From the IMG/VR virus record IMGVR_UViG_3300020462_000010, positions 1-44,766 of that record: a stretch of DNA of 44,766 bases. The stretch is one strand, 5' to 3'. The notes beneath the pieces were generated by a model. It did no database searches, was not told the origin of the DNA, and saw only the letters and a program-made list of their open reading frames with translations. The position numbers were made by a program, and so were the translations under genes. This DNA is from a virus. Shown piece after piece: positions 15,055-23,607 of the stretch (position 1 is its first letter; the number at the start of each line of letters is the position of its first letter).

Positions 15055-15458
15055 GTAAAGTAAACACTGATGCCTATCTTGAGTTTGTGAATGCCGTCAC
15101 ATCTCAACCCAGTCAAGATGCCGATGCCTTTGAGTATCGTATTCAAGAACTTCGTGGAGAAGGATTTGAAACACATCGACTTCTCACTGCCTCTGTTGGT
15201 ATGTGTGCCGAAGCAGGTGAGTTTACTGAAGTTGTAAAGAAGATTATCTTTCAGGGTAAACCAGTCACCGAAGAGAACTTGTTTCATCTCAAACGTGAAC
15301 TTGGAGATATTATGTGGTATGTGGCACAGGCATGTATGGGACTCAATATTTCTCTTGATGATATCATTGAGATGAATGTTGATAAACTCAAGTCACGATA
15401 TCCTGGTGGTGAGTTTGATGTCCATTATTCTGAAAACCGTGTTGAGGGAGACTTGTAA
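15051..15458 (+). CDS. mazG: MazG-type nucleotide pyrophosphohydrolase
   Basis: MazG proteins hydrolyse nucleoside triphosphates to monophosphates, and cyanophage MazG has been discussed as a modulator of (p)ppGpp or as a recycler of host nucleotides. The 135-residue protein has the metal-binding pattern ExxE at Glu54/Glu57 (AEAGEFTE) and ExxD at Glu83/Asp86 (ELGDIMWY). It is coupled to the helicase paralogue (ATGA) and to the next gene (TAATG). The true substrate in this phage cannot be told from sequence. Confidence 0.92.
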   Translation: MSKVNTDAYLEFVNAVTSQPSQDADAFEYRIQELRGEGFETHRLLTASVGMCAEAGEFTEVVKKIIFQGKPVTEENLFHLKRELGDIMWYVAQACMGLNISLDDIIEMNVDKLKSRYPGGEFDVHYSENRVEGDL

Positions 15459-15688
15459 TGGATTGGAGTGAATTCTTCGCATCCTTTTCGCGGGGATTTA
15501 TAATTGGAATTATACTTTATTTTTCATATTCTATAAAAAATAAAATTATGTATCTTGAAAAACGTGTTAGTACATTTGAGGAAAGAATAAAAAATCAAAA
15601 TAATACTGTACATAAACATAGAGATTTTTTTGAGATTGAAATCTCAAAAATTTACGATAAATTAGAAAACCACAATGGAGAATTATGA
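15458..15688 (+). CDS. Single-span membrane protein with coiled coil
   Basis: The 76 residues begin MDWSEFFASFSRGFIIGIIL with a transmembrane helix at about 13-27, followed by a long charged helix with heptad-like pattern (YLEKRVSTFEERIKNQNN). Such N-anchored coiled coils are frequent small phage proteins of unknown role. Start overlaps the mazG stop by one base and the end overlaps the next gene by four. Confidence 0.6.
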   Translation: MDWSEFFASFSRGFIIGIILYFSYSIKNKIMYLEKRVSTFEERIKNQNNTVHKHRDFFEIEISKIYDKLENHNGEL

Positions 15689-15870
15689 CTGAAAATCAAA
15701 ATGTAACAATAGAACTGTCTAATAGTGATTGTGTAATTATCAAGGACTTACTATCTGAAATAGCTCTTCCTGAAGAACTAGAAGAAGGCACTGCGGACGA
15801 AGTAATGTTAGAAAGATTACAAGCATTAAAAAATCTAAGACTGAAAATAGAAGGAGCAATAGCACAATGA
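15685..15870 (+). CDS. Small helical protein, 61 residues
   Basis: A strand NVTIELSNSDC is followed by two helices (IIKDLLSEIA and ERLQALKNLRLKIEGAIA). The same strand-helix-helix plan appears in the next gene, so the two may be diverged duplicates. It is coupled by ATGA on both sides. Function unknown. Confidence 0.6.
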   Translation: MTENQNVTIELSNSDCVIIKDLLSEIALPEELEEGTADEVMLERLQALKNLRLKIEGAIAQ

Positions 15871-16049
15871 GTAAAAAAGTAACATTAGAACTATCTGTCT
15901 ATCAGGCAGCAGCAGTTCGTCAGTCATTATTTACTGATACGAAAGAATATACTTATGATCCCACATGTTGTCCGCAACGTGTGATTGATATTCGTCAGGC
16001 AATTACAAGTATTGATGAACAAATCGAAGAGGCACTTAAGGAAGAATAA
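15867..16049 (+). CDS. Small helical protein, 60 residues, similar plan to its neighbour
   Basis: The strand KVTLELSVYQA parallels NVTIELSNSDC in the preceding protein, and the C-terminal helix RQAITSIDEQIEEALK parallels its last helix. A CCP motif in the middle has no partner in the neighbour. Start and stop overlap the adjacent genes. Function unknown. Confidence 0.6.
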   Translation: MSKKVTLELSVYQAAAVRQSLFTDTKEYTYDPTCCPQRVIDIRQAITSIDEQIEEALKEE

Positions 16050-16249
16050 TGTATACAATTCTCAACTATCTCATATCATTCTGGACGGTAGTTGTGATGA
16101 ATTGTATACAACCTGTGAACTGGAAATATTGTTATCGTGTTGACCAATGGTTAGTTCCAGATATTCAAGAAGGATGGAAACATTATACCGGTGAGATAGT
16201 TCCATATCAAACAGAGAAGGACTATCTTAATCAAGATGGTCCTTTCTAA
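16049..16249 (+). CDS. Small aromatic-rich protein, 66 residues
   Basis: The protein has a hydrophobic N-terminus (MYTILNYLISFWTVVVMN), which could be one membrane helix, and a Trp/Tyr-rich C-terminal half. It starts in a TAATG overlap. No family is recognised. Confidence 0.55.
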   Translation: MYTILNYLISFWTVVVMNCIQPVNWKYCYRVDQWLVPDIQEGWKHYTGEIVPYQTEKDYLNQDGPF

Positions 16250-16496
16250 ATATTTTATAAAATATATGATTAACGAAATTTTAAAAGAATTGATATTATC
16301 TTTTGAAACTGAATCAAAGTACCCACAAAAAATAAAGTATAAACATTTTCTTACTCATGTTTATACAACTTTCGATAAAAAGATAGTATCATCTAAAGTA
16401 GATCGGGAAATGAATAAATATAAGAAAATGAGAATAGATGTGATCAACTATATCGTTGCACATGAAAATCAGATAATAAAACAATTAAGTAAGTAA
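16236..16496 (+). CDS. Hypothetical basic protein, 86 residues
   Basis: The frame is open from ATG 16236, but ATG 16266 (MINEILKELIL) may be the real start because the segment between holds an AT-rich TTTATAAAATATA stretch resembling a late-promoter -10. The protein is Lys/Tyr rich with helices over its full length. Its stop overlaps the start of the next, late-type gene. Function unknown. Confidence 0.5.
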   Translation: MVLSKYFIKYMINEILKELILSFETESKYPQKIKYKHFLTHVYTTFDKKIVSSKVDREMNKYKKMRIDVINYIVAHENQIIKQLSK

Positions 16497-17107
16497 TGAA
16501 AAATTTCTCTCAATTTATTATCGAAGCACCCGATGCCGCAACTCAAGCAAAGGCACTTGGATTTAAAAGTGATGGTCATGGTGGTTGGGGAAGAGTTATT
16601 AGAGGTACTTGGGAGTTTATGGGTAAAACCTTTACCAACCCAAAAACAGGAAGAACATCAATTGAGTATTCAAATAAAGGAACGAAACTAGGAGGACAAG
16701 ATCGTAGACAAACTCCAAGAGAAAAAAGAATATCAGGAACAACATATGCTCCAATAGCAGCATCATATGAATATGGAACTAATGACTACGAAAAAGAATT
16801 GAGAGAAAAATACATCAATAAAGAAATTTTTAATATTGATGAATGGGTGAAGTGTGATGTTAGTGAAAGTATTGGAAAAATTATCCGAAGAGGAACAAAC
16901 TATCTAATCTGTGTAACTGAAGATGGTGAGATGTTTAAACCTTGGATTAAAGATGTATTAGAATCAGTAACTAATAGTAATGCACCTTCTGGGGTTCCTG
17001 CCGATCAGAGACTTGTAGGAACTGATGCTCATAGAAAGTATGTGGAGAAAATGGTTCCTGGAAGTGAATGGGGCAAACAATTTATAAATAAATATAAGAA
17101 AAAGTAA
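16496..17107 (+). CDS. Probable virion-associated protein, 203 residues
   Basis: The opening MKNFSQFIIEAP is a pattern I associate with virion proteins of cyanomyoviruses. A middle segment with Gly, Arg and Lys looks flexible, and a compact region around residues 120-165 (KCDVSESIGKIIRRGTNYLI) looks like a small beta fold. It stands at the head of the late block and ends with the TATAAATA that precedes the next gene. The virion role is inferred from context. Confidence 0.55.
   Translation: MKNFSQFIIEAPDAATQAKALGFKSDGHGGWGRVIRGTWEFMGKTFTNPKTGRTSIEYSNKGTKLGGQDRRQTPREKRISGTTYAPIAASYEYGTNDYEKELREKYINKEIFNIDEWVKCDVSESIGKIIRRGTNYLICVTEDGEMFKPWIKDVLESVTNSNAPSGVPADQRLVGTDAHRKYVEKMVPGSEWGKQFINKYKKK
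17083..17090 (+). promoter_or_regulatory. Late promoter octamer before the 636-residue gene
   Basis: TATAAATA, the exact T4 gp55-type late promoter sequence, lies 36 bases before ATG 17126, inside the end of the previous gene. Confidence 0.5.
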
Positions 17108-17125
17108 GAATTATTAGATCTTCCG

Positions 17126-19036
17126 ATGAGTAATAAAGTATTTGAAGAAGCTCCTCAGGCACCTCAACCCTCTGGTGGTGCAGTAGATAAATTAAGAAAG
17201 GCTGCAAGGCAACTTGCTTATGATACTCGTTATAAAGTAAAAGGTAAGTTTAAGGAAGGTCAGAAAACTGATCCTGCATCACTTCAACGTGCTTATATGC
17301 AGCAGTTGGGTGCATCATCTGCACCTGGTCCTGTCAAGTTGCTTGCTAAAAAGATGTTGATGGGTGAACAGTATGATTTTGCTATGGTCGAATCTTCACT
17401 TCCTCGGATTTTCAATAAAGTATTTGTAGAAGGTGTTGGAGAATATGTATTAAGAGTAAAAGATCCTAATGCAGGTTCGCAGTATACAAGATCTTATGGC
17501 ACTTATGCTGCTGCAGAAGCAAAGGCAACTGAACTTAGGAAAAAAGGTTTACGTGTAGAACTTGCTACTGCTAGTAGTAGTGCAAAGAAAGGGACTTATG
17601 ATAATAAGGGTGAGGGAAAGAAAGATTATGATGGTGATGGAAAAATTGAAAGTGGTTCTAAAGAACATGCTGGAGCAGTCCATAATGCTATCCAACGTAA
17701 GAAGGGTGGAGTTGCTGATGGTAAAGATACCAGAAAAGAAGAGTATGTTGAAGAAGTCATCTATGAAACAGAAGATGAGCAAGGTAAAAAACTTGATGTA
17801 ATGAAAGGTAAAAATAAAGTCACAATTAATCCTAATGTTTTAGAGAATGCAACACAATATTTTTATGATCAGGGATATAAGGAGGAAGATATTGCACTAA
17901 TCTCTGAAGGAATGGGTTATGATATGTTCCTTGAATTTGTTAATGAGGTTGGATCTACAATATGTCTTTATGAAGATGTTCAGGGAGAACTATTAACAAA
18001 AGCAGGTAAAGCAAGAAAGAATCCAAAGATTACTAAATCTGCCGGAACAGCAAGTGAAATTTCACCCAACAAACCAAAAGAAAATAAAAAACCTGAAGCA
18101 AAGAAGTCTTCTCCTGGACAACTTTCAATTAATTATAATAAGAAACCATCTCCTCCAGGACAAGAAAGAATTAAGCAGGGAATACAAACTGCAGTAAAAA
18201 AAGCAACTTCTCCAGAAGCAAAGAAAAAAGTTGGACGTGAAGTTAAAGGTGCTGCAGATACTGTTGCAAGAGTTGCACTTTCTGCTTGGAAAGGTCATAA
18301 AGCGGCAATGAAGAAGAAAAAAGAAGGTGGATCAATTGCTCAACAAATTGGTTCTGGTGCAGGTAAAGCAGTTGGATCTTTCTTTAAGAAAGGAAAAAGT
18401 CATTTAGAAAATTATGAACCTACTGTTCGTGAGGGAATTAAAGCAGAACTTGATGCACTGAAGGCACAAAAAGTTGAGGAAGCAATGGCCGCGGCAAAAG
18501 CAGCAGGTCCTTCTCCTGAAGAAAAACAGGAACTTGCTAATAAGGATAAGATATTGAAGAAAAAAATGATGTTGCAGAAGCAACAAATGGCTTTGCAGAG
18601 GTCGGGAAAACTTGCTTTGAATTATAGTGAGGAATCGGAAGGAACGATTCGTTATTGTCCTGCCTGCGATAAAAATGAAACTAGATATGAGTGTAAGGTA
18701 AGTCCACAGTATTGGGATGAAAATTCTCAACCTAAAAAGGAAGATCAAACAACTGAAGAAGATCCAAGATCTATGAAAACAAAGATTAATCTTGCAAAGA
18801 ACAAGTTAAGAGCAATGGGTCTCAAGATGTCTTATGATATGGAAGGTGATATGGTTGAAGAATTGAGTGTTAAAGATCAGATGAAAGTAAGTCAAGAATA
18901 CTTTAAAAAACGTAATTCTCGTTCCCCCGAAGAGAAGGAAGCAGAGAAACGGAAGAATGCTAAGGATCGTGCAAAGAATTATGCGATGCACAAAAAACCA
19001 GACCCATACAGATCACGTCCAGGAGAGAGTGATTGA
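17126..19036 (+). CDS. Large Lys-rich virion protein with an EF-hand-like loop
   Basis: The 636-residue protein starts MSNKVFEEAPQAP. An N-terminal block (AYMQQLGASSAPGPVKLLAK, about residues 52-71) and a calcium-loop-like DYDGDGKIESGSKEHAG (about 167-183) are features I recall from internal head proteins of marine T4-like phages. A long Lys/Ala/Pro-rich middle (about 285-500) looks disordered, and CPACDKNETRYEC near residue 511 resembles a small zinc site. A capsid-interior or prohead-core role is likely, but unproven. It follows a late promoter and overlaps the next gene by one base. Confidence 0.65.
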   Translation: MSNKVFEEAPQAPQPSGGAVDKLRKAARQLAYDTRYKVKGKFKEGQKTDPASLQRAYMQQLGASSAPGPVKLLAKKMLMGEQYDFAMVESSLPRIFNKVFVEGVGEYVLRVKDPNAGSQYTRSYGTYAAAEAKATELRKKGLRVELATASSSAKKGTYDNKGEGKKDYDGDGKIESGSKEHAGAVHNAIQRKKGGVADGKDTRKEEYVEEVIYETEDEQGKKLDVMKGKNKVTINPNVLENATQYFYDQGYKEEDIALISEGMGYDMFLEFVNEVGSTICLYEDVQGELLTKAGKARKNPKITKSAGTASEISPNKPKENKKPEAKKSSPGQLSINYNKKPSPPGQERIKQGIQTAVKKATSPEAKKKVGREVKGAADTVARVALSAWKGHKAAMKKKKEGGSIAQQIGSGAGKAVGSFFKKGKSHLENYEPTVREGIKAELDALKAQKVEEAMAAAKAAGPSPEEKQELANKDKILKKKMMLQKQQMALQRSGKLALNYSEESEGTIRYCPACDKNETRYECKVSPQYWDENSQPKKEDQTTEEDPRSMKTKINLAKNKLRAMGLKMSYDMEGDMVEELSVKDQMKVSQEYFKKRNSRSPEEKEAEKRKNAKDRAKNYAMHKKPDPYRSRPGESD

Positions 19037-19410
19037 TGCCTGCAGTATCACAAAAACAACAGAAGTTCTTTGGAATAGTTCGTGCCATCCAAAAAGGAGA
19101 AATGGCACCTACTACTCCTGAGACTGCAAAGGCAGCTGCTGATATGAAGAAGAGTGATGTAAAAGATTTTGCATCCACTAAACATAAAGGTCTTCCTGAA
19201 AAGAAAAAGGTTGAAGAAAGAATTGATTATGCTGACTCTAATCAAATGAAACAATTTGCTGATGAGAAAAAGAAGCATAAAGAACAAGATAATAGAATGA
19301 AGTTTGGTAAGTTTTACGATAAGGCTAAAGAGGCAAAAGATAGATTGCGTCCTGGTGAAGTTAAGAAGTGGGACAAGGAAAAGAAAAAGTGGGTATCAAA
19401 TAAAGATTAA
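19036..19410 (+). CDS. DUF3008-type protein
   Basis: The start MPAVSQKQQKFFGIVRAIQKG and the block AADMKKSDVKDFASTKHKGL (about residues 34-53) match the DUF3008 signature found in many marine phages. A Lys/Glu-rich C-terminal half follows. The function is unknown; the location among late genes suggests a virion or assembly role. I chose ATG 19036, which overlaps the previous stop, over TTG 19033. Confidence 0.75.
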   Translation: MPAVSQKQQKFFGIVRAIQKGEMAPTTPETAKAAADMKKSDVKDFASTKHKGLPEKKKVEERIDYADSNQMKQFADEKKKHKEQDNRMKFGKFYDKAKEAKDRLRPGEVKKWDKEKKKWVSNKD

Positions 19411-19444
19411 ATTTCCTATATAGATTAGACTTCTGGTTTAAACC

Positions 19445-19648
19445 ATGTTAGCATTTCTTCTTCCATTAGCATCAAAAATTATTGGTGATGCAGTTTCTAA
19501 GATTCCTGAAAATGAGGAACTTGGAGAAAAACTGATTGATATTTGTCTGGTTATTCTAGGTAAGGCAGTTAAACTGACCAAAACTGATATGGATGATCAA
19601 CTTCTTGAATCCGTTTCTGCCGCAATTCGTGCCAGAGAAGCAGAGTAA
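19445..19648 (+). CDS. Small amphipathic protein, 67 residues
   Basis: The protein begins MLAFLLPLASKIIGDAVSKI, with a hydrophobic N-terminal stretch too short for a certain transmembrane helix, and continues with an acidic-amphipathic C-terminus (KTDMDDQLLESVSAAIRA). It stands alone between two late genes. Similar short proteins accompany cyanophage structural genes as far as I recall. A membrane-active role is possible. Confidence 0.6.
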   Translation: MLAFLLPLASKIIGDAVSKIPENEELGEKLIDICLVILGKAVKLTKTDMDDQLLESVSAAIRAREAE

Positions 19649-19651
19649 TTT

Positions 19652-19659
19652 TATAAATA
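19652..19659 (+). promoter_or_regulatory. Late promoter octamer before the first MSLWG protein
   Basis: TATAAATA stands 32 bases before ATG 19691, in the non-coding gap after the previous stop. Spacing fits a gp55-type late promoter with a short leader. Confidence 0.75.
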
Positions 19660-19690
19660 TCTTTATAAAAGAACTCAAAGGTAAGAGAAA

Positions 19691-20791
19691 ATGTCTCTAT
19701 GGGGTAAGAATGATAATAAACTTTCGGATGGAACAGTTTCTGTAAATCATGCTAATAGAACTGTAACCGGAAGTGGAACAACTTTTGGATCTGTTGGTTG
19801 TGGTGCCACTGGAGACATTATCAGATTTGGTGAACCATTAAGTGGACCTGAAGGTTACTTCGGTGAAGCAGTGATTATCGGTATTGCAGGAACACAGTCG
19901 ATTGTAATTGACTCTACTGCAGGTTTAAGTGCTCAAGAAATTACGAATAAAAATTATCAAATAACACAAACTCCAAAGTCTACCGTTACTAATTCAGCTT
20001 TTAATAAATTTTCGAGATCAATATCACAAGCTGGTGATGTAAAAATGACAACTACCGTTGTTGGAGACGTTGCAGTTGGTGGAACATCTATTACTATTGC
20101 AGGTAATGCTACAGGATCCAATGTTACTGCAGGTAATATTGTAATTATAACTCATGGAGATCTTATTCCTAGACTTCAATTTAGTGAAGTTCATTCGGTT
20201 GTGAGTGGTGGAAGTACTATTCTATTAAAGAATGGTTTAAAATCTACACATAATGCATTTAAAACTGATGGTGAGGCATACACAACTGCTGTTTCTGTAG
20301 TCAATGTGCAAGAAGCACCTCTTCGTGCTCTTCTTGATGGAGGATCTGCAGGAGCAAAATTAACTGATATTAAAAAAGGAGATACCTTCACTATTGGTAC
20401 TAATAGTATTGGTATTGGAACTGTTACACCAGTCTTTTTAAATGGTGTGGATACAAGAATTCTTACATTAGATGGTAATCTCACACAACCTATTGCAGAA
20501 ACTCCTGGTGGAGCAACTGTTATTTTGAAGAGGGGAGCAATTGATGGTTCTAAACTTGTAGTTCGTGCTATTGAAGATGTATCGGGAGATGAGACACAAA
20601 CACTTGGTGTTTCTACTGCAGGAGTTGCTGCTGCAAATAAAACTGCATTTGAAACCGGAGCAGGATGGGTAGGTGTTCAAACTTACACTGATATGCACGG
20701 TAATGCGAGAGTTAAGAAAGAAGTTTTTGTTGCGATGTCAGGAATTCAAACTGGTAATGCACCAATCTATGATGGAAACCCATATGCATAA
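19691..20791 (+). CDS. Virion surface/structural protein, long paralogue
   Basis: This 366-residue protein is beta-rich, with many Gly, Thr, Ser and Val, and starts MSLWGKNDNKLSDGTVSVN. The ends (first 100 residues and the last 40, with GWVGVQTYTDMHGNARVKKE) match the next gene closely. The central 200 residues are extra. Proteins with this MSLWG start and GW-G-TYIDMHGN end are common virion components of cyanomyoviruses. No enzymatic motif is seen. It has its own late promoter. Confidence 0.75.
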   Translation: MSLWGKNDNKLSDGTVSVNHANRTVTGSGTTFGSVGCGATGDIIRFGEPLSGPEGYFGEAVIIGIAGTQSIVIDSTAGLSAQEITNKNYQITQTPKSTVTNSAFNKFSRSISQAGDVKMTTTVVGDVAVGGTSITIAGNATGSNVTAGNIVIITHGDLIPRLQFSEVHSVVSGGSTILLKNGLKSTHNAFKTDGEAYTTAVSVVNVQEAPLRALLDGGSAGAKLTDIKKGDTFTIGTNSIGIGTVTPVFLNGVDTRILTLDGNLTQPIAETPGGATVILKRGAIDGSKLVVRAIEDVSGDETQTLGVSTAGVAAANKTAFETGAGWVGVQTYTDMHGNARVKKEVFVAMSGIQTGNAPIYDGNPYA

Positions 20792-20813
20792 TTCTTTTCT
20801 TTTTATAAATATT

Positions 20814-20821
20814 TGTATAAA
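20814..20821 (+). promoter_or_regulatory. Late promoter octamer before the second MSLWG protein
   Basis: TATAAATA lies 21 bases before ATG 20842, in the gap between the two paralogues, mirroring the arrangement before the first copy. Confidence 0.75.
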
Positions 20822-20841
20822 AAATTGTAAGGTATAATAAT

Positions 20842-21399
20842 ATGTCTCTTTGGGGCAATAAAGATTTAGTATATAATGCTGGAAATATTCAGGTAAATCT
20901 TGGTACTTCAACTGAGCAAATAACTGGTTCAGTTGGAGTGGTTACATTTACTACTTCTGGTATCAGTACTGGTGACGTTGTGACAGTTGGCACTGGAGCA
21001 ACTTATGGTTATGCATTTGTAACTGGATTTACATCTACAACAATTTCGATTGCAGATACTGCTAATTTTGTTTCTGGATTGACGACAGTTCCTTCAACCA
21101 CATATTTTGTTTCGCAAGAACCAAATTATACTCTTGGAGATTCTACTTACGATCCACCAGAAACAAAGACAGTTGGTTTTTCAACAAGTCCAGTATTTAC
21201 TGGAGTTTTTGGTGTTGACAGACTTGAAGTTGGTATTGCTTCTGGAACTAAGTATGAAGTAGCACACCAGGGTTGGGTAGGTCTTACAACTTACATTGAT
21301 ATGCATGGTAACCTTAGAGTTAAATCTGAGGTATTAGTTGCTGGTGGTATCCTAACTACATCAGATGCTCCAGATGATGGTCCTTTCCCAGATAGTTGA
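20842..21399 (+). CDS. Virion surface/structural protein, short paralogue
   Basis: The 185 residues begin MSLWGNKDLVYNAGNIQVN and end with GWVGLTTYIDMHGNLRVKSE before an acidic tail. Compared with its neighbour it lacks the 200-residue middle, so the pair represent a basic unit and a unit with an inserted domain. A structural role in the late virion is likely from the family pattern and the late promoter. Confidence 0.75.
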   Translation: MSLWGNKDLVYNAGNIQVNLGTSTEQITGSVGVVTFTTSGISTGDVVTVGTGATYGYAFVTGFTSTTISIADTANFVSGLTTVPSTTYFVSQEPNYTLGDSTYDPPETKTVGFSTSPVFTGVFGVDRLEVGIASGTKYEVAHQGWVGLTTYIDMHGNLRVKSEVLVAGGILTTSDAPDDGPFPDS

Positions 21400-21408
21400 T
21401 AATGTAGT

Positions 21409-21780
21409 ATGAGATTTGATGAGTTGAATGAGAGTAATTATTTACTCTTTGCTATAAAATTTTATAATAATCCTCAGGCAGTCACAAAAGATGACTTTGA
21501 AGATGACTTAAAAAGAATTAAGTACATCAAAAGATTATTAAAAAGATATAAAAATACTGGAGAACTTAAAACGCATTTAATACTCAATCATCTGACTGTG
21601 TTATTTAATGTTTTTAATGATGCGACAATTCCTTTATTATTTTATAATCTTGAAGATGAACTTTGGCCTTACATAAAAAGTTTTTTCGTATTTTTAAATA
21701 GGATACCTGAATATCCTAAAACAAAAATTACTGAATTGAAAGAAGATGAATATTGTCTCCAACAATTAAAAGAAATCTGA
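21409..21780 (+). CDS. Conserved-type helical protein, 123 residues
   Basis: The protein starts MRFDELNESNYLLFAIKFYN, then KRIKYIKRLLKRYKNTGELK and HLILNHLTVLFNVF, a compact all-helical pattern I recall from a conserved family of marine T4-like phages without assigned function. The stop overlaps the next ATG (TGATG). No catalytic motif is seen. Confidence 0.65.
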   Translation: MRFDELNESNYLLFAIKFYNNPQAVTKDDFEDDLKRIKYIKRLLKRYKNTGELKTHLILNHLTVLFNVFNDATIPLLFYNLEDELWPYIKSFFVFLNRIPEYPKTKITELKEDEYCLQQLKEI

Positions 21781-22241
21781 TGGATATTGATAGAGTTATC
21801 TCCAGAATAAAAATTATAAAAGAAACACCTACTAATAATATTGGTGGTGGAGATATTGGAACGTATGATAAATTTTTGTTCCCTCCTTCTGAAGATTTAT
21901 TATCACAAGATTATCAAACTCCTGGAGAATCTGGTGAGTCGAAGTGGAGATTTTCTAATGTTTATCCAGTTCAAAAATTATCATTATCAGATATAGATAA
22001 TATGGTAGATGCATCTAAGGAGTATACAAATATGATAGATGATAGAAGAATAAAGAATATAATGAATATGGTTAGATCCATTAAGGAAGAAGCAATTGCT
22101 AATTCTGTTGGAGATGGTAGTGGTGTTGCTGGACTAACTGGAGAACCACCGGTAAATTTGAAAAAGAAAAAGAGACCAACTATTATTGCCAGGGGTCTTA
22201 TGCCCGGTGCTAGAAAGAGATGGAGTAATGGAAGACAATAA
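21780..22241 (+). CDS. Hypothetical late protein, 153 residues
   Basis: I chose ATG 21780 (MDIDRVISRIKIIKE), which overlaps the previous stop; ATG 21753 is in frame but lies inside that gene. A Gly-rich linker (NNIGGGDIG), a middle with PSEDLLSQDYQTPGESGES and a basic C-terminus (KKKKRPTIIARGLMPGARKR) suggest a flexible virion or scaffold protein. Function unknown. Confidence 0.55.
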   Translation: MDIDRVISRIKIIKETPTNNIGGGDIGTYDKFLFPPSEDLLSQDYQTPGESGESKWRFSNVYPVQKLSLSDIDNMVDASKEYTNMIDDRRIKNIMNMVRSIKEEAIANSVGDGSGVAGLTGEPPVNLKKKKRPTIIARGLMPGARKRWSNGRQ

Positions 22242-22623
22242 TAGTAATAATGTCAATTCAGCAATACTAGAAAGGGTTGAGAGGATTGTAGAGGCACTGC
22301 AAGATAACTCTATTAAGATGGGTGAATTGTTAGCAGTTCATAATGAGAAGTTAGATAAACAAGATCGTATTGATGCTGTTCTTTTCGAGAAAATAGAATT
22401 TCTTTATAAAGAAATGCAAAGATCTACGGAAGAAATAAAGAAAGGATGTGAAAGAGATATAAGAAAAATTGATGAACGTCTTCGTCTTATGGAAAAGAAG
22501 ATGTGGAGTATTGCTGGTTCTCTTGTGGTAATATCATTCTTGGTCAGTATGCCAGGTCAAAAACTACTACAAAGTTTCTTGACTCCAGTCTCACAACCGG
22601 TTATAATAGACACAACAAATTAG
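22228..22623 (+). CDS. Coiled-coil protein with C-terminal membrane anchor
   Basis: From ATG 22228 (MEDNNSNNVNSAILER) the 131-residue protein has a long helix with heptad pattern (about 12-95, for example RVERIVEALQDNSIKMGELL) and a membrane helix near residues 97-117 (WSIAGSLVVISFLVSMPG). This coil-then-anchor plan resembles XhlA-like holin partners, so a lysis-related role is possible. It overlaps the previous gene by 14 bases. Confidence 0.6.
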   Translation: MEDNNSNNVNSAILERVERIVEALQDNSIKMGELLAVHNEKLDKQDRIDAVLFEKIEFLYKEMQRSTEEIKKGCERDIRKIDERLRLMEKKMWSIAGSLVVISFLVSMPGQKLLQSFLTPVSQPVIIDTTN

Positions 22624-22635
22624 TCTTCAAGCATA

Positions 22636-23607
22636 ATGGATTTGGTTGATTCCAAGTATATTGGATTAGTATCTTCTCGACTCCAGAAGTTTAAGAGGGT
22701 TAAAGACAATCTCTACAACTTTCGTTGTCCCATTTGTGGTGACTCACAGACGAATAAAAATAAGGCACGGGGATATATCTACCAGGTCAAAAATAATACT
22801 AACTTCAAGTGCCACAACTGTGGTGCAAGTATGTCTTTCAGTAATTTGCTAAAGGAGATTGATGTAAATCTCCACAAGCAATATACTCTTGAGAAGTTTA
22901 AGGAAGGTCATACTGGTAAAAACTTTGTTGTGGAATCACCAAAGTTTGAATTTAAGAAACCAATATTTAAAAAATCTATTGATCTTCCAAAGGCATCTAC
23001 GAATTCTTTTGCCAATGATTATCTTGTAAATCGTAAGATAGATGCAGATAAGTTTTATTATGCTGACAAGTTCATGGAGTGGACGAATACGCAAAAACAA
23101 ACGTTCGACACTATCACTAGGGATGAGAGTCGCATTGTGATACCAATGTATGATGAGAACAAAAATCTCATTGGATTTCAGGGTAGAGCACTGGGAAAAT
23201 CATTCACTAAATATATCACTGTGATGTTGGATGAGGAAGCACCAAAGGTTTATGGACTTGAAACTATCAATAAAAAATTATCTATCTACGTGGTCGAAGG
23301 ACCCTTTGACAGCACTTTCATCACTAATAGTGTTGCTTTGTGTGGTAGTGATGGTGACTTGGGTTATCTTAAGGGAAGCAACATTATTTTTGTTTACGAT
23401 AACGAACCCCGCAATAGAGAAATTGTTAGAAGGGTTGAAGGATGTATCAATAGAAATGAAAAAGTCGTCATCTGGCCAAATAACATAGTCGATAAAGATA
23501 TTAATGACATGGTTCTTGCTGGACATGATGTTATGTCTGTGGTAGAATTAAATACCTATTCAGGATTAGAAGCAAAAATTAAATTTAACAACTGGAAAAA
23601 AATATGA
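22636..23607 (+). CDS. 61: DNA primase gp61
   Basis: Gp61 makes RNA primers and works with the gp41 helicase. The 323 residues show a zinc site (Cys31, Cys34, Cys59, Cys62: CPIC and CHNC) and TOPRIM elements: IYVVEGPFDSTF (about 217-228), CGSDGDLGYL and FVYDNEPRNRE (about 253-263). Length is close to T4 gp61 (342). The last bases overlap nrdA by four, so primase and RNR are co-transcribed. Confidence 0.93.
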   Translation: MDLVDSKYIGLVSSRLQKFKRVKDNLYNFRCPICGDSQTNKNKARGYIYQVKNNTNFKCHNCGASMSFSNLLKEIDVNLHKQYTLEKFKEGHTGKNFVVESPKFEFKKPIFKKSIDLPKASTNSFANDYLVNRKIDADKFYYADKFMEWTNTQKQTFDTITRDESRIVIPMYDENKNLIGFQGRALGKSFTKYITVMLDEEAPKVYGLETINKKLSIYVVEGPFDSTFITNSVALCGSDGDLGYLKGSNIIFVYDNEPRNREIVRRVEGCINRNEKVVIWPNNIVDKDINDMVLAGHDVMSVVELNTYSGLEAKIKFNNWKKI

